DNA of 53,789 nt, taken from NCBI RefSeq assembly GCF_000257645.1, contig NZ_AJHJ01000031.1:1-53789 (forward strand). Direction: 5' to 3'. The stretch is from Serratia sp. M24T3. Lineage in GTDB: Bacteria > Pseudomonadota > Gammaproteobacteria > Enterobacterales > Enterobacteriaceae. Under the pieces are notes generated by a model. That model ran no database searches, was not told where the DNA came from, and worked only from the letters and a program-made list of their open reading frames with translations. The stretch's first letter is position 1. Each line of letters begins with the position of its first letter. This document shows positions 18,121 to 27,090 of the stretch, piece by piece. The position numbers and the translations under genes were made by a program.

Positions 18121-18312
18121 ATGGAATGGATTAAAGATTACTGGTGGATAGTGCTGATCATTTTGGCTGGCATACTCATCAGCGGCATTAAAGAACTGCT
18201 TCGGGTCGATGTGAAAGCTTACCTGAAAGATAAGCCTGAGATCCCACCGCACCGTGATAACAACGCCGAATGGGATGCAGACGACGACAGGCCAAAGGAC
18301 AAGAAAAAGTAA
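18121..18312 (+). CDS. ypfN: UPF0370 membrane protein YpfN
   Basis: YpfN is a 63-residue inner-membrane protein of unknown function. One N-terminal membrane helix (YWWIVLIILAGILISGI) is followed by a charged cytoplasmic tail with the family signature PEIPPHRDNNAEWD and an acidic-to-basic C-terminus. It matches E. coli YpfN in length and order of motifs. AAGGGAG lies six bases before the ATG. It ends the yffB-dapE-M15-ypfN cluster. Confidence 0.93.
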   Translation: MEWIKDYWWIVLIILAGILISGIKELLRVDVKAYLKDKPEIPPHRDNNAEWDADDDRPKDKKK

Positions 18313-18347
18313 AAGCCGGTACGTTTTTTAAACCTTTAAAACCTCTG

Positions 18348-18373
18348 GCGGCAGGCGAGAACAATCCTGCCGC
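18348..18373. terminator. Hairpin between convergent ypfN and ypfH
   Basis: GCGGCAGG (18348-18355) and CCTGCCGC (18366-18373) form a perfect eight-base stem with a ten-base loop between two convergent genes. T-runs are poor on both sides, so termination is likely but may be inefficient or Rho-assisted. Confidence 0.5.
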
Positions 18374-18384
18374 ATATTTCACTC

Positions 18385-19011
18385 TCAGGCCTGTAATCTC
18401 TCAATTGCCGCGCTAATCATCTGCGGGCTGATACCGTGAGCCACCTTCGGTGCCAGATCCAGCGTGCAGGCACAACCCAACTCTTTCAGGCGCTCCGCCG
18501 CAATCACCGCGTTATTGGCAGCAATTACCGGGTCACTTTGTCCGTGGATAAAATGGACGGTGGTCTCTGACGCGATTGCTGTTTCCGGCAGACTGGCAAA
18601 TCGACCGCTAAAGGAAACAATACGCCCGGCCAGATTGTGCTCGACCTTGGTGGATTCCAGCGACATGATCGATCCCTGCGAGAAGCCAATCAGAATAGTA
18701 TTTGCAGCACTTATGCCACTTTTATGTTGCCAGTCGCGCACGGTCTTGATAAATAACGGCATTGACTCGGCAATACGCTGATGACGATTCTGCTCAGTCA
18801 CGCCCTGCACTGAGAACCATTGACGCCCCTGCCCTAAATCACAGGCAAATGGACTACCGATTGAGACAATCAGCGACGCGGGGAAGCTCTGGGTAAAATA
18901 GCGCCCTATCTCACCCATTGAAACCGGATTATCGCCCACGCCATGAAACAATAAAATCAGCTGCTCGGCCTGACCCTGCGGTTGTTGAACGATAACGTGA
19001 TCCGGGCTCAT
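18385..19011 (-). CDS. ypfH: Alpha/beta-hydrolase esterase YpfH
   Basis: YpfH is a cytoplasmic carboxylesterase-like enzyme. The 208-residue product shows the nucleophile elbow GFSQGS (Ser), an oxyanion segment LLFHGVGDNPVSMGEIG, a HGQSDPVI aspartate loop and the catalytic histidine in VAHGIS. ATG 19011 is chosen although the frame is open for 60 more codons upstream, because AGGAG lies seven bases before it and the product then starts where E. coli YpfH starts. It is about 24 residues shorter than E. coli YpfH at the C-terminus, ending just after the catalytic histidine region. It lies 183 bases downstream of tmcA. Confidence 0.9.
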   Translation of the reverse strand: MSPDHVIVQQPQGQAEQLILLFHGVGDNPVSMGEIGRYFTQSFPASLIVSIGSPFACDLGQGRQWFSVQGVTEQNRHQRIAESMPLFIKTVRDWQHKSGISAANTILIGFSQGSIMSLESTKVEHNLAGRIVSFSGRFASLPETAIASETTVHFIHGQSDPVIAANNAVIAAERLKELGCACTLDLAPKVAHGISPQMISAAIERLQA

Positions 19012-19194
19012 AACTGGACTCCTGTGACTGGCTAAAAGAGGTGTCGCCGTTTCATTACGGCAACGAATATCCTCACTATACGCGGCTGAAAATTGAGGAA
19101 AATAGGGTTTTATTGAATAACTCATACTGATTTTTTCAATGTCCAGAATGCCGGTACTCTTCATCAACACTCGTTTCTTGTTGCGAACCAATTT

Positions 19195-21417
19195 TTATTC
19201 AGAAAAATCACGCCACCTGCTGCATTGCCTGACATCCAATTGCTCTAAAGCCTGACGGGTTTCTGCACGCCAGCGCTCAAGCAACGCTTTTTTGCCAATC
19301 AACCCAAGCAAAGAAATGACTTCAGGCATCGTCATTTGAGACTGCAAACTGGCACGCAGTGCAGGCAAAGAAAGCGATGACTGGTCCAGCAATCTCAGCA
19401 ACGAAGCGCGACTGCTCTCAACGGACCGACTTGCAAACGCGAAACCGGACAACTCGCGCCAGTCGGCATCGTTAAGACTCGAGTCATCTTGAGAGTGAAT
19501 ATGTTGATTAAGCGCAACGGACACCTCTGTGGGAACCTGTTGGCTATTTCTTAAAAATTGTTGCACTGCCTGTTGGCAAAACGTTTGCCCTGATGCGCTC
19601 AGCGGCAAAATCGCCATCGCGGCAAAACATCCGCTGCTTGCCTCCCGCTGATTGCCAACGCGCACCAGCTTGAAACCGCAACGTTGCCAAAATCGCCACA
19701 AATCGTCGGTAAAACCAAAGCTGACCGAGAGGAAATCCAGCCCTTGAGCACGGGCTATTTTGCGCTGCTGCTCAACCAATGCACGTCCCACGCCCTGTTT
19801 TCGGTGCTCTGGGGCAACAGCAATGCGGGTAATTCGTCGGGAATGCAGCACGGCGGCTTCAGGAAATCCGCCGTGTGCCGCCATTGATTGGGCAACCAGA
19901 TTACCGCGCGGCCGCCGCCTGCCCGCCCAGACCTCATGTGCCAGCGCCGGACAGAGTCCGCCCTCTTCCACCCACCACAGCGCGGCGGCCAAATGCTCGC
20001 CTCGTTTAGCCACAGAGAACGACATACCCGGCGCGTCCAGCATGCGGCGCAGATCTATCGGTGAGGTGCGGTAATGGGCGCTGGTTAACAGATGATAAAA
20101 ATCAGCAAGCAGCTTGGGATCATTTTCCCATGCCGCTGCATCGAACCAGGTAAAACTCATAAGCGATGGGTTATCGGCAGTATTAGCGATGATTTTATCG
20201 CCTGGCTGTTTCTCCCCGTTGGCAGCAAGGCCGCTGCCCATGTTTAATGGAGTAATTTGAGCATTTAAGCAGCTTTCAGGCTCTGGAGATGCACCCGCGT
20301 TTACGGTCGAAGCATTCCCTGCTGCGGCATTTTTTATTGCTGTAAAATCCGGCTCGTTAAATAGCAGAATTTTATTGATCAATGTTTCCAGCGGATCGTG
20401 CTGCGCCCAGCGGATCGGATCCACCAGCCTTAAATCATGCCACTCTGCTAGCGAGGCACAAAATTTCAGCAAAAAACCTCGACCAGTACCTTCATAGCCC
20501 TGCACGGTGGTGGTCAGCAATACGCGAGGAAAAAAGGCAATCAGACGAGTAAGCAATGGCGCAGGAATGGCCGCCGCCTCATCAATCAGCAGCCAATCAG
20601 CGTCGAGGGGCGCACCACTTTCACAGTGCGCCAGCAGCGCATCGGGTGCAAAAAACCGCGCGCCCTGCTGGCTTTGTTCAGCAATACGCCGTGCCGAGGC
20701 TTTGCCCGGTGCCGTGAGCCAACAAAGTCCTTTCCACTGCTGCACCAACATTCCGGCCAACGTTGACTTTCCCCGACCGCGTGCGGCAGTGAGTACAAAA
20801 ATTCCCTCGGTAGCCTGTAGCAGCAGGTTAAGAATACTTTGCTGCTGCTCGGTCGGGGCACCCTTGGGAGCAAACCAATCGCCGGTATCTTTCAGCAGTT
20901 GCGGCTGGCACGCCTCGCCCTGTCGCCAGATAATAGTTTGTTTATCCTGCTGTAAATAATCACAAAAACGGCTGACAAATCGTGGCGTAGCTATTGCCTC
21001 GGGCTGTTCACTCCAACGGCGACTGTCGTTATCCGGCATTAATGGCCAGGTTGACCAGGCAGGAGCGAGCAAGATAAGCCAGCTTCCCGCCTGCAAAACA
21101 CCGCTGAATGCCGCCAGTGCCTCGGCGTTCAGCCCTTCTCGCGCATCAAACACACCGTGCAAAAACTCTTGCCCAAGCAGCTGATTCACCTTTTCAGGCT
21201 CCAGCGTGCGGAAATCCGGCTGCGGCAGCGAGCTAACCCACAGCCAGTCGCCGCTAAAATGTCCAGTCAACTTTACTACCAGCCCAGCGGCCCAGTCTGA
21301 TTCGCCGCTGAGTACCAGCAGCCTGCGCACGCCCTGCTTCAACATTTGCTGCTGGCAATCAATTAACTGAAAAAACAGCAGTTTTGCAGTCGGCGATTCA
21401 GGCTCGATGGGGTTCAT
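19195..21417 (-). CDS. tmcA: tRNA(Met) cytidine acetyltransferase TmcA with a long insertion
   Basis: TmcA uses ATP and acetyl-CoA to form N4-acetylcytidine at the wobble base of elongator tRNA(Met). Order of domains: an N-terminal DUF1726-like region (about 1-190), a helicase-like ATPase with Walker A TAARGRGKSTLAG (Lys217) and LLIDEAAAIP, a GNAT domain with RITRIAVAPEHRKQGVGRALVE, and a C-terminal tRNA-binding tail. The protein is 740 residues against 671 in E. coli. Most of the excess is a low-complexity Ala/Asn/Gly-rich insertion at about residues 361-420, between the ATPase and GNAT domains. The start lies four bases after the stop of the UPF0756 gene, which suggests one transcript. Confidence 0.95.
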   Translation of the reverse strand: MNPIEPESPTAKLLFFQLIDCQQQMLKQGVRRLLVLSGESDWAAGLVVKLTGHFSGDWLWVSSLPQPDFRTLEPEKVNQLLGQEFLHGVFDAREGLNAEALAAFSGVLQAGSWLILLAPAWSTWPLMPDNDSRRWSEQPEAIATPRFVSRFCDYLQQDKQTIIWRQGEACQPQLLKDTGDWFAPKGAPTEQQQSILNLLLQATEGIFVLTAARGRGKSTLAGMLVQQWKGLCWLTAPGKASARRIAEQSQQGARFFAPDALLAHCESGAPLDADWLLIDEAAAIPAPLLTRLIAFFPRVLLTTTVQGYEGTGRGFLLKFCASLAEWHDLRLVDPIRWAQHDPLETLINKILLFNEPDFTAIKNAAAGNASTVNAGASPEPESCLNAQITPLNMGSGLAANGEKQPGDKIIANTADNPSLMSFTWFDAAAWENDPKLLADFYHLLTSAHYRTSPIDLRRMLDAPGMSFSVAKRGEHLAAALWWVEEGGLCPALAHEVWAGRRRPRGNLVAQSMAAHGGFPEAAVLHSRRITRIAVAPEHRKQGVGRALVEQQRKIARAQGLDFLSVSFGFTDDLWRFWQRCGFKLVRVGNQREASSGCFAAMAILPLSASGQTFCQQAVQQFLRNSQQVPTEVSVALNQHIHSQDDSSLNDADWRELSGFAFASRSVESSRASLLRLLDQSSLSLPALRASLQSQMTMPEVISLLGLIGKKALLERWRAETRQALEQLDVRQCSRWRDFSE

Positions 21418-21421
21418 CCAG

Positions 21422-21874
21422 TCAACCTTTACCGATCATCAGTGACAGTAAACCGGCGGCAATTAAAGGCCCAACCGGCACGCCCTTGAAAAAGGCGACG
21501 CCCAATACTGTGCCGACCAACAGTCCTGCTACCAGCTGCGGCTGACTGCCCATCAGGGTAATTCCTCTGCCGCCCAGCCAGGAAACGCCTACGCCGACCA
21601 GAATAGCGACGATCGATTTCCAGTGAAAAAAGGAATGAATCAACGCGCCAGGGGTGATCTTGCCGTTGGCGATCGGCACCATTACGCCGATGGTCAAAAT
21701 AATAATCCCTAACGTCAGGCCGTATTTTTCGATCCACGGAAAGAAATGATTCAGCGGCGTAATGCGTACCGTCAGCAAAAAGAACATGGCAATAGTGACG
21801 GCTGAATTGTGACTAAGAATACCTAGACCGGCAAAAACCAGCAGGATAAGCAAGGTTGGATCGAGAAAAGCCAT
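21422..21874 (-). CDS. UPF0756 (DUF441) inner-membrane protein, YeaL-like
   Basis: This 150-residue hydrophobic protein has about four to five membrane segments and matches E. coli YeaL through [47 protein letters not shown] and [12 protein letters not shown]. Function is unknown. ATG 21874 is preferred to the in-frame GTG 21895 because the family begins there and GGGA lies six to nine bases upstream. Its stop is four bases before the tmcA start codon, an arrangement unlike E. coli, where yeaL lies elsewhere. Confidence 0.88.
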   Translation of the reverse strand: MAFLDPTLLILLVFAGLGILSHNSAVTIAMFFLLTVRITPLNHFFPWIEKYGLTLGIIILTIGVMVPIANGKITPGALIHSFFHWKSIVAILVGVGVSWLGGRGITLMGSQPQLVAGLLVGTVLGVAFFKGVPVGPLIAAGLLSLMIGKG

Positions 21875-21959
21875 AAGATTCCCAAAGTAAGTCACGATTA
21901 AGACGATAAAATTTTATTAATGACGTCAGCTGTCGAAAGTTGCCCCGAATCAGCCCTTC

Positions 21960-22360
21960 AGGAGCTTACACAACTATGCGGCAGAGGTGAATACGCGCGG
22001 GAAATATCGCGGCAGGAAGCGTTGTTGCTTCGGGAGCTTACACAAAGTAAGTGACCACGGTGGATAGTGCGCAGCCAACGCTGCTGCGGCGGGAAAGATG
22101 AAGTGACGTTTCACAATAGATTTCCTGTTGCAGCAAGGCGGCCAGCGGAGACACCGTGGGAGCTTACATAAAGTAAGTGACCACGGTGGATAGCGCGCAG
22201 CCAACGCTGCTGCGGCGGGAATGATGAAGTGACGTTTCACAATAGATTTCCTGTTGCAGCAAGGCGGCCAGCGGAGACACCGTGGGAGCTTACACAAAGT
22301 AAGTGACCACGGTGGATAGCGCGCAGCCAACGCTGCTGCGGCGGGAAAGATGAAGTGAAA
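21960..22360. repeat. Tandem array of a 126-bp palindromic repeat
   Basis: The core GGGAGCTTACACAAAGTAAG starts at 22032, 22158 and 22284, exactly 126 bases apart, giving about 2.6 near-identical units; a decayed fourth copy begins near 21960 (GGAGCTTACACAA). Each core is a dyad (GAGCTTAC against GTAAGTGACC-like) flanked by GCAAGGCGGC on the left and GCGCAGCCAACG on the right. The array fills the space between ypfJ and the UPF0756 gene and abuts the ypfJ stop codon. The unit length is a multiple of three, so it leaves an open but meaningless frame. Confidence 0.9.
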
Positions 22361-23245
22361 TTATTTGGTGGCGAAAGTGTTGCACTGTTCCATGCGACCA
22401 CTGTCGTAGCCGCGTTTAAACCAGTCATAGCGCTGGGCGGAGGTTCCGTGGGTGAAGCTGTCGGGAACTACGCGACCCTGGCTTTGCTGCTGTAGCCGGT
22501 CGTCGCCGATTGCGCGTGCGGCGTCCAGCGCCTGCTTGAGGTCGCCGCTTTCAAGCACCTGTTCCTGTTGCATGGCGTGTCCCCAGATACCGGCGAAACA
22601 GTCGGCCTGTAGCTCCATTTTCACCGACAGGCGATTCACCTCGGCCTGTGACGCGCCCTGTTGCATCTGGCGCACCTTTTTGTCTATCCCTAACAGATTT
22701 TGCACATGATGCCCGACCTCGTGAGCGACGACATAACCCTGCGCAAAGTCTCCTCCTGCGCCGAGTTTATCTCTCAACTCCTGATAAAATGACAGGTCGA
22801 TATAAACGGTGCTGTCTGCCGGGCAGTAAAATGGCCCCATCACCGATTGCCCGGTGCCACAGCCGGTGCGGGTTGCGCCACGGTACATTACCAGTTTCGG
22901 GTCACGATAGGTCATGCCATTTTGTTTAAAAATCTGAGTCCAGACATCTTCTGTAGAGGCAAGAATGACCGAGGTAAATTTAGCCTGTCGGTCGTCGTTA
23001 GGACTGATTGAAGCAGGAGTTTGTCGCTGCTGATACTGCGAGGGATTCTGAGTCTGGCCGCCGTCAATCAGCGGACTGAGGTCAATACCGTAATAACCGG
23101 CGATCAGCACCACGATAACAATCACGATGCCGCTTTTGCCGCGAATAGGAATGCGCATCCCGCCCATCCCATTGCTACCCTGACTGCCGCCTTCATTACG
23201 GCGGTCTTCCACATTGTCGCTTTCTCGACGCCCTTGCCAACGCAT
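22361..23245 (-). CDS. ypfJ: Predicted neutral zinc metalloprotease YpfJ
   Basis: YpfJ is a 294-residue protein anchored by one N-terminal membrane helix ([17 protein letters not shown]) after a short cytoplasmic stretch rich in Arg and Gly. The remaining part should be periplasmic and carries the zincin motif [13 protein letters not shown], plus [13 protein letters not shown] and the cysteines of [17 protein letters not shown]. Its substrate is unknown. ATG 23245 is used because the family starts [16 protein letters not shown] and a G-rich binding site precedes it. The 3' end touches the tandem repeat array. Confidence 0.94.
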   Translation of the reverse strand: MRWQGRRESDNVEDRRNEGGSQGSNGMGGMRIPIRGKSGIVIVIVVLIAGYYGIDLSPLIDGGQTQNPSQYQQRQTPASISPNDDRQAKFTSVILASTEDVWTQIFKQNGMTYRDPKLVMYRGATRTGCGTGQSVMGPFYCPADSTVYIDLSFYQELRDKLGAGGDFAQGYVVAHEVGHHVQNLLGIDKKVRQMQQGASQAEVNRLSVKMELQADCFAGIWGHAMQQEQVLESGDLKQALDAARAIGDDRLQQQSQGRVVPDSFTHGTSAQRYDWFKRGYDSGRMEQCNTFATK

Positions 23246-23368
23246 AATCCACCCCCGCTGTTTTTTCCTAATCCTAGTTAACAAGACGCAGGAATACCAA
23301 TAGCGGATAGCCAGACTTTGAAGTTGGGTAAGAAGTCGGAAGGTGTTTAAGAAAACGAAGCTATAAAA

Positions 23369-23419
23369 ACGCCCCCTCAGACGACAGCGTTAAACTGTGT
23401 TGACAATCTTGGGGGGCGT
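23369..23419 (-). terminator. Terminator after purC
   Basis: ACGCCCCC (23369-23376) pairs with GGGGGCGT (23412-23419); read on the minus strand the stem is followed by a short T-run. It lies 31 bases after the purC stop and separates purC from ypfJ. Confidence 0.65.
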
Positions 23420-23449
23420 AATCGTTTGCGTTGCGTGGCTAAAAAAAGA

Positions 23450-24163
23450 TTAGTCTAATTTAACGCCAATACGTTTCGCGACTTCTTCATAGGCTTCGAT
23501 CAAACCGCCCAGGCTCTGGCGATAACGGTCTTTGTCCATTTTCTCAAGCGAGTTGGCATCCCACAGGCGGCTACCGTCCGGAGAGAATTCGTCACCGAGT
23601 ACCACTTCGCCGTTGAACAGACCAAATTCCAGCTTGAAATCGACCAGAATCAGACCAGCATCGCCGAAAATCTTGCTCAGCACGTCGTTAGTCTTGTAGC
23701 TCAGCTCTTTCATACGTGCCAAATTCTCTTCGTTAACCCAACCGAAGGTTTTGCAGTAAGATTCGTTGACCATTGGGTCATGTCTGGCATCGTCTTTCAG
23801 GAACAGGTCGAACAGCGGCGGATTCAGAACCAGGCCTTCTTCTACGCCCAAACGCTTAACCAGTGAACCGGCCGCGCGGTTGCGGATAACGCATTCAACC
23901 GGAACCATATCCAGCTTTTTCACCAGCACTTCGTTGTCTGAAAGCAGACGTTCCATTTGAGTCGGAATGCCGGCTTCTTCCAGCTTCTGCATAATGAAGT
24001 GGTTGAATTTGTTGTTGATCATGCCTTTACGGTCGAACTGCTCAATACGTTCGCCATCCAGTGCTGACGTATCATTACGGAACTCCAAAACCAGCAGGTC
24101 TGGGTTTTCGGTGGTGTAGACGGTTTTCGCCTTTCCGCGATACAACTCAGCTAACTTTTGCAT
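23450..24163 (-). CDS. purC: SAICAR synthase PurC
   Basis: PurC ligates aspartate to carboxyaminoimidazole ribotide with ATP, forming SAICAR in purine synthesis. The 237-residue length equals E. coli PurC, and identity by eye is high throughout. Family signatures are present: [57 protein letters not shown] and [13 protein letters not shown]. It is transcribed alone downstream of bamC, with a separate terminator on each side. I found no clear PurR box in its short upstream region. Confidence 0.97.
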   Translation of the reverse strand: MQKLAELYRGKAKTVYTTENPDLLVLEFRNDTSALDGERIEQFDRKGMINNKFNHFIMQKLEEAGIPTQMERLLSDNEVLVKKLDMVPVECVIRNRAAGSLVKRLGVEEGLVLNPPLFDLFLKDDARHDPMVNESYCKTFGWVNEENLARMKELSYKTNDVLSKIFGDAGLILVDFKLEFGLFNGEVVLGDEFSPDGSRLWDANSLEKMDKDRYRQSLGGLIEAYEEVAKRIGVKLD

Positions 24164-24285
24164 CTTAACTTACTCCAGTGACTTGATTGGGGTGGTACAA
24201 AAAACGACAGGTATATCTCTATTATTCGCTATAAACACGTATTTGCCATCAACACGTATTCGCTATTCGCCATGAATCGGCAAAT

Positions 24286-24308
24286 GCAAAAAGGGGCCGT
24301 AGCCCCTT
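24286..24308 (-). terminator. Terminator after bamC
   Basis: AAGGGGC-cgta-GCCCCTT is a perfect seven-base stem; on the minus strand it is followed by five T. It ends the dapA-bamC transcript just after the bamC stop. Confidence 0.85.
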
Positions 24309-24314
24309 CGCGTA

Positions 24315-25376
24315 TTACTTGGATACGGTACCGCTTTGATTCAACGCGGCCTGCATCACTGCCACCATCGCATCATTTTGCGACTGCGACAGAACATGCC
24401 CTTTAGGATCAATGAACTGCAAGCTACTGCGGTTGTTCAGGTCACCGAGCTGGAGTTTATATTCTCCAGAAGACAGGTCTGGATCTTTCGCGCCGAGCGC
24501 ATCCCAGGCATCGCTATCCAACGGCGAGTACTTGGCAGTCAAAGTACCCTGCGGACGGCTGCTGTCGGTGACTTTCATGCCTGCTTTTGCCAGCGCGGCA
24601 GGCAGACGTTCCCAGACATTGCCGTACGGAGCACGGATAATCACAACTGGCAGGCCGGTATCATCCGCGCCGCTCTGCACGTCGATCTCGCCGAGTTTAC
24701 GGTTGTCCAGACGATTCTGCTGTTCTTGCTGCAGTTGGCCCAGACCCGCGGTGATGGAGTTTAGCATCTGGCCGGTGTAACGCTGCTGCTCGGTTGGTGA
24801 AGTAACCGCTACACCTTTCTGCTGCAGCTCAAGCGTTTTCACCGTCAAGGCATTCTGGTAGCCCTGAGTGGTCACGCTTATCTGATAACGACCCTGATAC
24901 TGGAAGTCTTCATCTTTACGGTTCCACTGCACCATATCGGTGGTCAGTGTTTGATTGGCATCGTCACGGCTGGCAATCTTGTAGCCGTTTTTCTGCACGA
25001 TAGTCACTACGTTTGCCCACAGGCCGCTGCTCTGCGTCAGCAGCACAGTGCCGGTATCGGCAGTATATTGAGCCCGTGAACCATCGACCAGCGCCAGAGG
25101 CTGCAATGGAGGACGGATATCAAGAGCCTTGCCCAACGCGCCTTTGCTGGTGCCAGGCGGTACATCGTAAGTTCCGTTCTCTAGCGGCAAAATCATGCCA
25201 CTGGGAGTTTGCAGCTCTTTCAACGGTGCAGCCTGAAGGTAATCTTCATTGCCGTTTACTTCTCGCTTGTAGTGCGAATCGTTAGAGCAAGCCGCGAGCA
25301 GCATAATCAGGGAAAGACCCATAACCTTTGCTAACGTCGACTTTTGAAAACGTGGTTTTGTTAATGAGTAGGTCAT
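24315..25376 (-). CDS. bamC: Outer-membrane assembly lipoprotein BamC
   Basis: BamC is an outer-membrane lipoprotein of the BAM complex that folds beta-barrel proteins. The 353-residue precursor has a lipoprotein signal, [11 protein letters not shown], with lipidated Cys at about residue 30. An unstructured N-terminal stretch ([19 protein letters not shown]) that binds BamD is followed by two helix-grip domains, the second containing [16 protein letters not shown] and [23 protein letters not shown] 25376 follows AGGGA at seven bases; the adjoining in-frame TTG at 25379 is less likely. It lies 60 bases downstream of dapA in the same orientation, the conserved dapA-bamC pair. Confidence 0.95.
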   Translation of the reverse strand: MTYSLTKPRFQKSTLAKVMGLSLIMLLAACSNDSHYKREVNGNEDYLQAAPLKELQTPSGMILPLENGTYDVPPGTSKGALGKALDIRPPLQPLALVDGSRAQYTADTGTVLLTQSSGLWANVVTIVQKNGYKIASRDDANQTLTTDMVQWNRKDEDFQYQGRYQISVTTQGYQNALTVKTLELQQKGVAVTSPTEQQRYTGQMLNSITAGLGQLQQEQQNRLDNRKLGEIDVQSGADDTGLPVVIIRAPYGNVWERLPAALAKAGMKVTDSSRPQGTLTAKYSPLDSDAWDALGAKDPDLSSGEYKLQLGDLNNRSSLQFIDPKGHVLSQSQNDAMVAVMQAALNQSGTVSK

Positions 25377-25436
25377 CAAATATCCCTAAAAGTGTTATCC
25401 CCTTGGTACTTAACGCAACCGCGCCAACTACTCGGG

Positions 25437-26318
25437 TTATAGCAAACCGGCCTTGTTTAGTGCATCTTCCACTATTGGACGAGCAGCATCGGTCAGCGGC
25501 GTCATTGGCAGACGCACTGTATCGGTTGCTATCAATCCCAGAGCCTTGCAGGCCCATTTCACAGGGATTGGGTTTGCTTCTACAAACAGATGCTGATGCA
25601 ACGGCATCAAGCGCTGATTTAAACGGCGCGCTTCGGCAAATTTGCCTTCCGCTGCCAGACGGCAAAGCTCGACCATTTCTGCTGCCGCAATGTTGGCGGT
25701 CACAGAAATAACGCCTTTACCCCCCAGTTGCATGAAGTCCAGACCGCTGAAGTCATCACCACTCAGCAGAATGAAATCTTCATCATCAACCAGCACTTGG
25801 ATCTGGCTAACGCGACTTAAGTTCCCTGTTGCCTCTTTACAGGCAACAATATTTTTTAATTTTGCTAAACGAGCGATGGTCGCAGGCAGCATATCGCAGC
25901 CGGTGCGAGACGGTACGTTATAGAGAATTTGTGGCAGCGCAGTGCTTTCGGCAATGGCTTTGAAATGCTGGAACAGACCTTCCTGAGTCGGACGGTTGTA
26001 ATAAGGCGTTACCGTCAGACAGCCAACAACGCCAGAATTCTCAAAGCGTTTGGTTAACGCGATGGCTTCAGCGGTGGCATTGGCGCCCGTGCCGGCAATC
26101 ACCGGAATGCGGCCATTGGCCAGATCCAGCGTCTGTAGAACGACGTCAGCGTGCTCATCATGGTTCAAGGTTGCAGACTCACCGGTCGTGCCTACGGAAA
26201 CAATCGCCGCAGTACCACTGGACACATGATAATCAATCAGTTTTTTGAGACTCGCGCGATCGACGGCACCTTTGTCGTCCATCGGCGTAACCAGTGCAAC
26301 AATACTTCCCGTAAACAT
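25437..26318 (-). CDS. dapA: 4-hydroxy-tetrahydrodipicolinate synthase DapA
   Basis: DapA condenses pyruvate with aspartate semialdehyde in the first committed step to diaminopimelate and lysine. The 293-residue TIM barrel has the Schiff-base Lys161 (VACKEATG), Tyr133 (YNVPSRTG) and the GTTGESATL segment in their expected places. ATG 26318 is preferred to an earlier in-frame start because GGAGGGGAAGG precedes it and family members begin [13 protein letters not shown]. It heads a dapA-bamC unit and is divergent from gcvR. No lysine riboswitch is visible in the short leader. Confidence 0.97.
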   Translation of the reverse strand: MFTGSIVALVTPMDDKGAVDRASLKKLIDYHVSSGTAAIVSVGTTGESATLNHDEHADVVLQTLDLANGRIPVIAGTGANATAEAIALTKRFENSGVVGCLTVTPYYNRPTQEGLFQHFKAIAESTALPQILYNVPSRTGCDMLPATIARLAKLKNIVACKEATGNLSRVSQIQVLVDDEDFILLSGDDFSGLDFMQLGGKGVISVTANIAAAEMVELCRLAAEGKFAEARRLNQRLMPLHQHLFVEANPIPVKWACKALGLIATDTVRLPMTPLTDAARPIVEDALNKAGLL

Positions 26319-26392
26319 TGACCTTCCCCTCCACAAACAGGTGACTCATGGTACTTTTGACACATGGGCAAAGCAAGTAAACAACGTGTCGT

Positions 26393-26417
26393 AACCGTCT
26401 GCCGGACGGTTTTTTTT
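26393..26417 (+). terminator. Plus-strand terminator inside the dapA-gcvR divergent region
   Basis: AACCGTC (26393-26399) pairs with GACGGTT (26405-26411) around a five-base loop and is followed by T to 26417. It faces gcvR yet lies upstream of the predicted gcvR promoter, so it would stop transcription entering from the antisense side of dapA. Confidence 0.75.
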
Positions 26418-26421
26418 CTGT

Positions 26422-26450
26422 TTGCAGACAAATTTCATGTCTGCGATAGT
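26422..26450 (+). promoter_or_regulatory. Predicted gcvR promoter with a dyad between -35 and -10
   Basis: TTGCAG (26422-26427) and GATAGT (26445-26450, preceded by an extended -10 TG) are 17 bases apart. A perfect dyad, GCAGACA (26424-26430) and TGTCTGC (26438-26444), fills the spacer, where a bound repressor would block RNA polymerase. Confidence 0.55.
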
Positions 26451-26467
26451 AAGTCTTACAACAGGGC

Positions 26468-27034
26468 ATGACGGGAAGAGCTATTTTGTCACAACCACAA
26501 CAACAACATTATTTGGTTATCACCGCGCTGGGTGCCGACAGGCCCGGTATCGTGAATACCATTACTCGTCAGGTAAGTAGCTGCGGTTGTAATATCGAAG
26601 ACAGCCGACTGGCGATGCTTGGCGAAGAATTTACTTTTATCATGTTCCTTTCCGGGAGCTGGAATGCCATCACGCTTATCGAGTCCACGCTGCCGCAAAA
26701 AGGGGCAGAGCTCGAATTGCTGATCGTAATGAAAAGAACCAGCGCCTCTGAACGACCGCCGATGCCAGCGACCGTCTGGGTAAAGGTTGACGTGAAAGAC
26801 TCGCCGCATTTAATTGAAAGATTTACTAATTTATTCCACACACACCAGATGAATATCGCCGAGCTTGCATCCAAGACCACGCCAGCCGAGGGCAGTCGCG
26901 AAGCACAACTATCAATCCAGATCACTGCTCATAGCCCGGCCAACACCGATGCAGAAATTATTGAGCAAGCGTTTCATCAGCTATGTACAGAATTGAATGC
27001 ACAAGGCAGTATTAACGTCATTACGACGTCCTGA
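26468..27034 (+). CDS. gcvR: Glycine cleavage system repressor GcvR
   Basis: GcvR binds GcvA and, when glycine is scarce, keeps the gcvTHP operon repressed. The protein has two ACT domains, about residues 15-85 (YLVITALGADRPGIVNTIT) and 100-180 (WVKVDVKDSPHLIERFT), like E. coli GcvR. The start is uncertain. ATG 26468 has only AGGG placed too close, whereas an in-frame TTG at 26486 is preceded at five bases by GGGAAGAG and gives MSQPQQQHYLV, which aligns well with E. coli. The TTG start may be the real one (182 residues). bcp follows 56 bases later. Confidence 0.93.
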   Translation: MTGRAILSQPQQQHYLVITALGADRPGIVNTITRQVSSCGCNIEDSRLAMLGEEFTFIMFLSGSWNAITLIESTLPQKGAELELLIVMKRTSASERPPMPATVWVKVDVKDSPHLIERFTNLFHTHQMNIAELASKTTPAEGSREAQLSIQITAHSPANTDAEIIEQAFHQLCTELNAQGSINVITTS

Positions 27035-27090
27035 TAGCGTTTAAAAGCCTGCAGATTAACCTCAGCATTGAGAAAATGATGGAGAATAAA

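Noticed and set aside
19012-19191. A 60-codon N-terminal extension of YpfH
   Set aside because: The extra sequence has no homology to the esterase family, and AGGAG marks the ATG at 19011.
21974-22330. A 118-residue minus-strand ORF with a repeating 42-residue protein unit
   Set aside because: It is the tandem 126-bp DNA repeat read in an open frame. There is no ribosome-binding site or known domain, and the repeat plan matches non-coding palindromic elements elsewhere in the window.
23246-23449. PurR operator for purC
   Set aside because: I searched the sequence upstream of purC (24164-24314) and the surrounding gaps for the CGCAAACGTTTNC-type box and did not find a convincing one, unlike purM.
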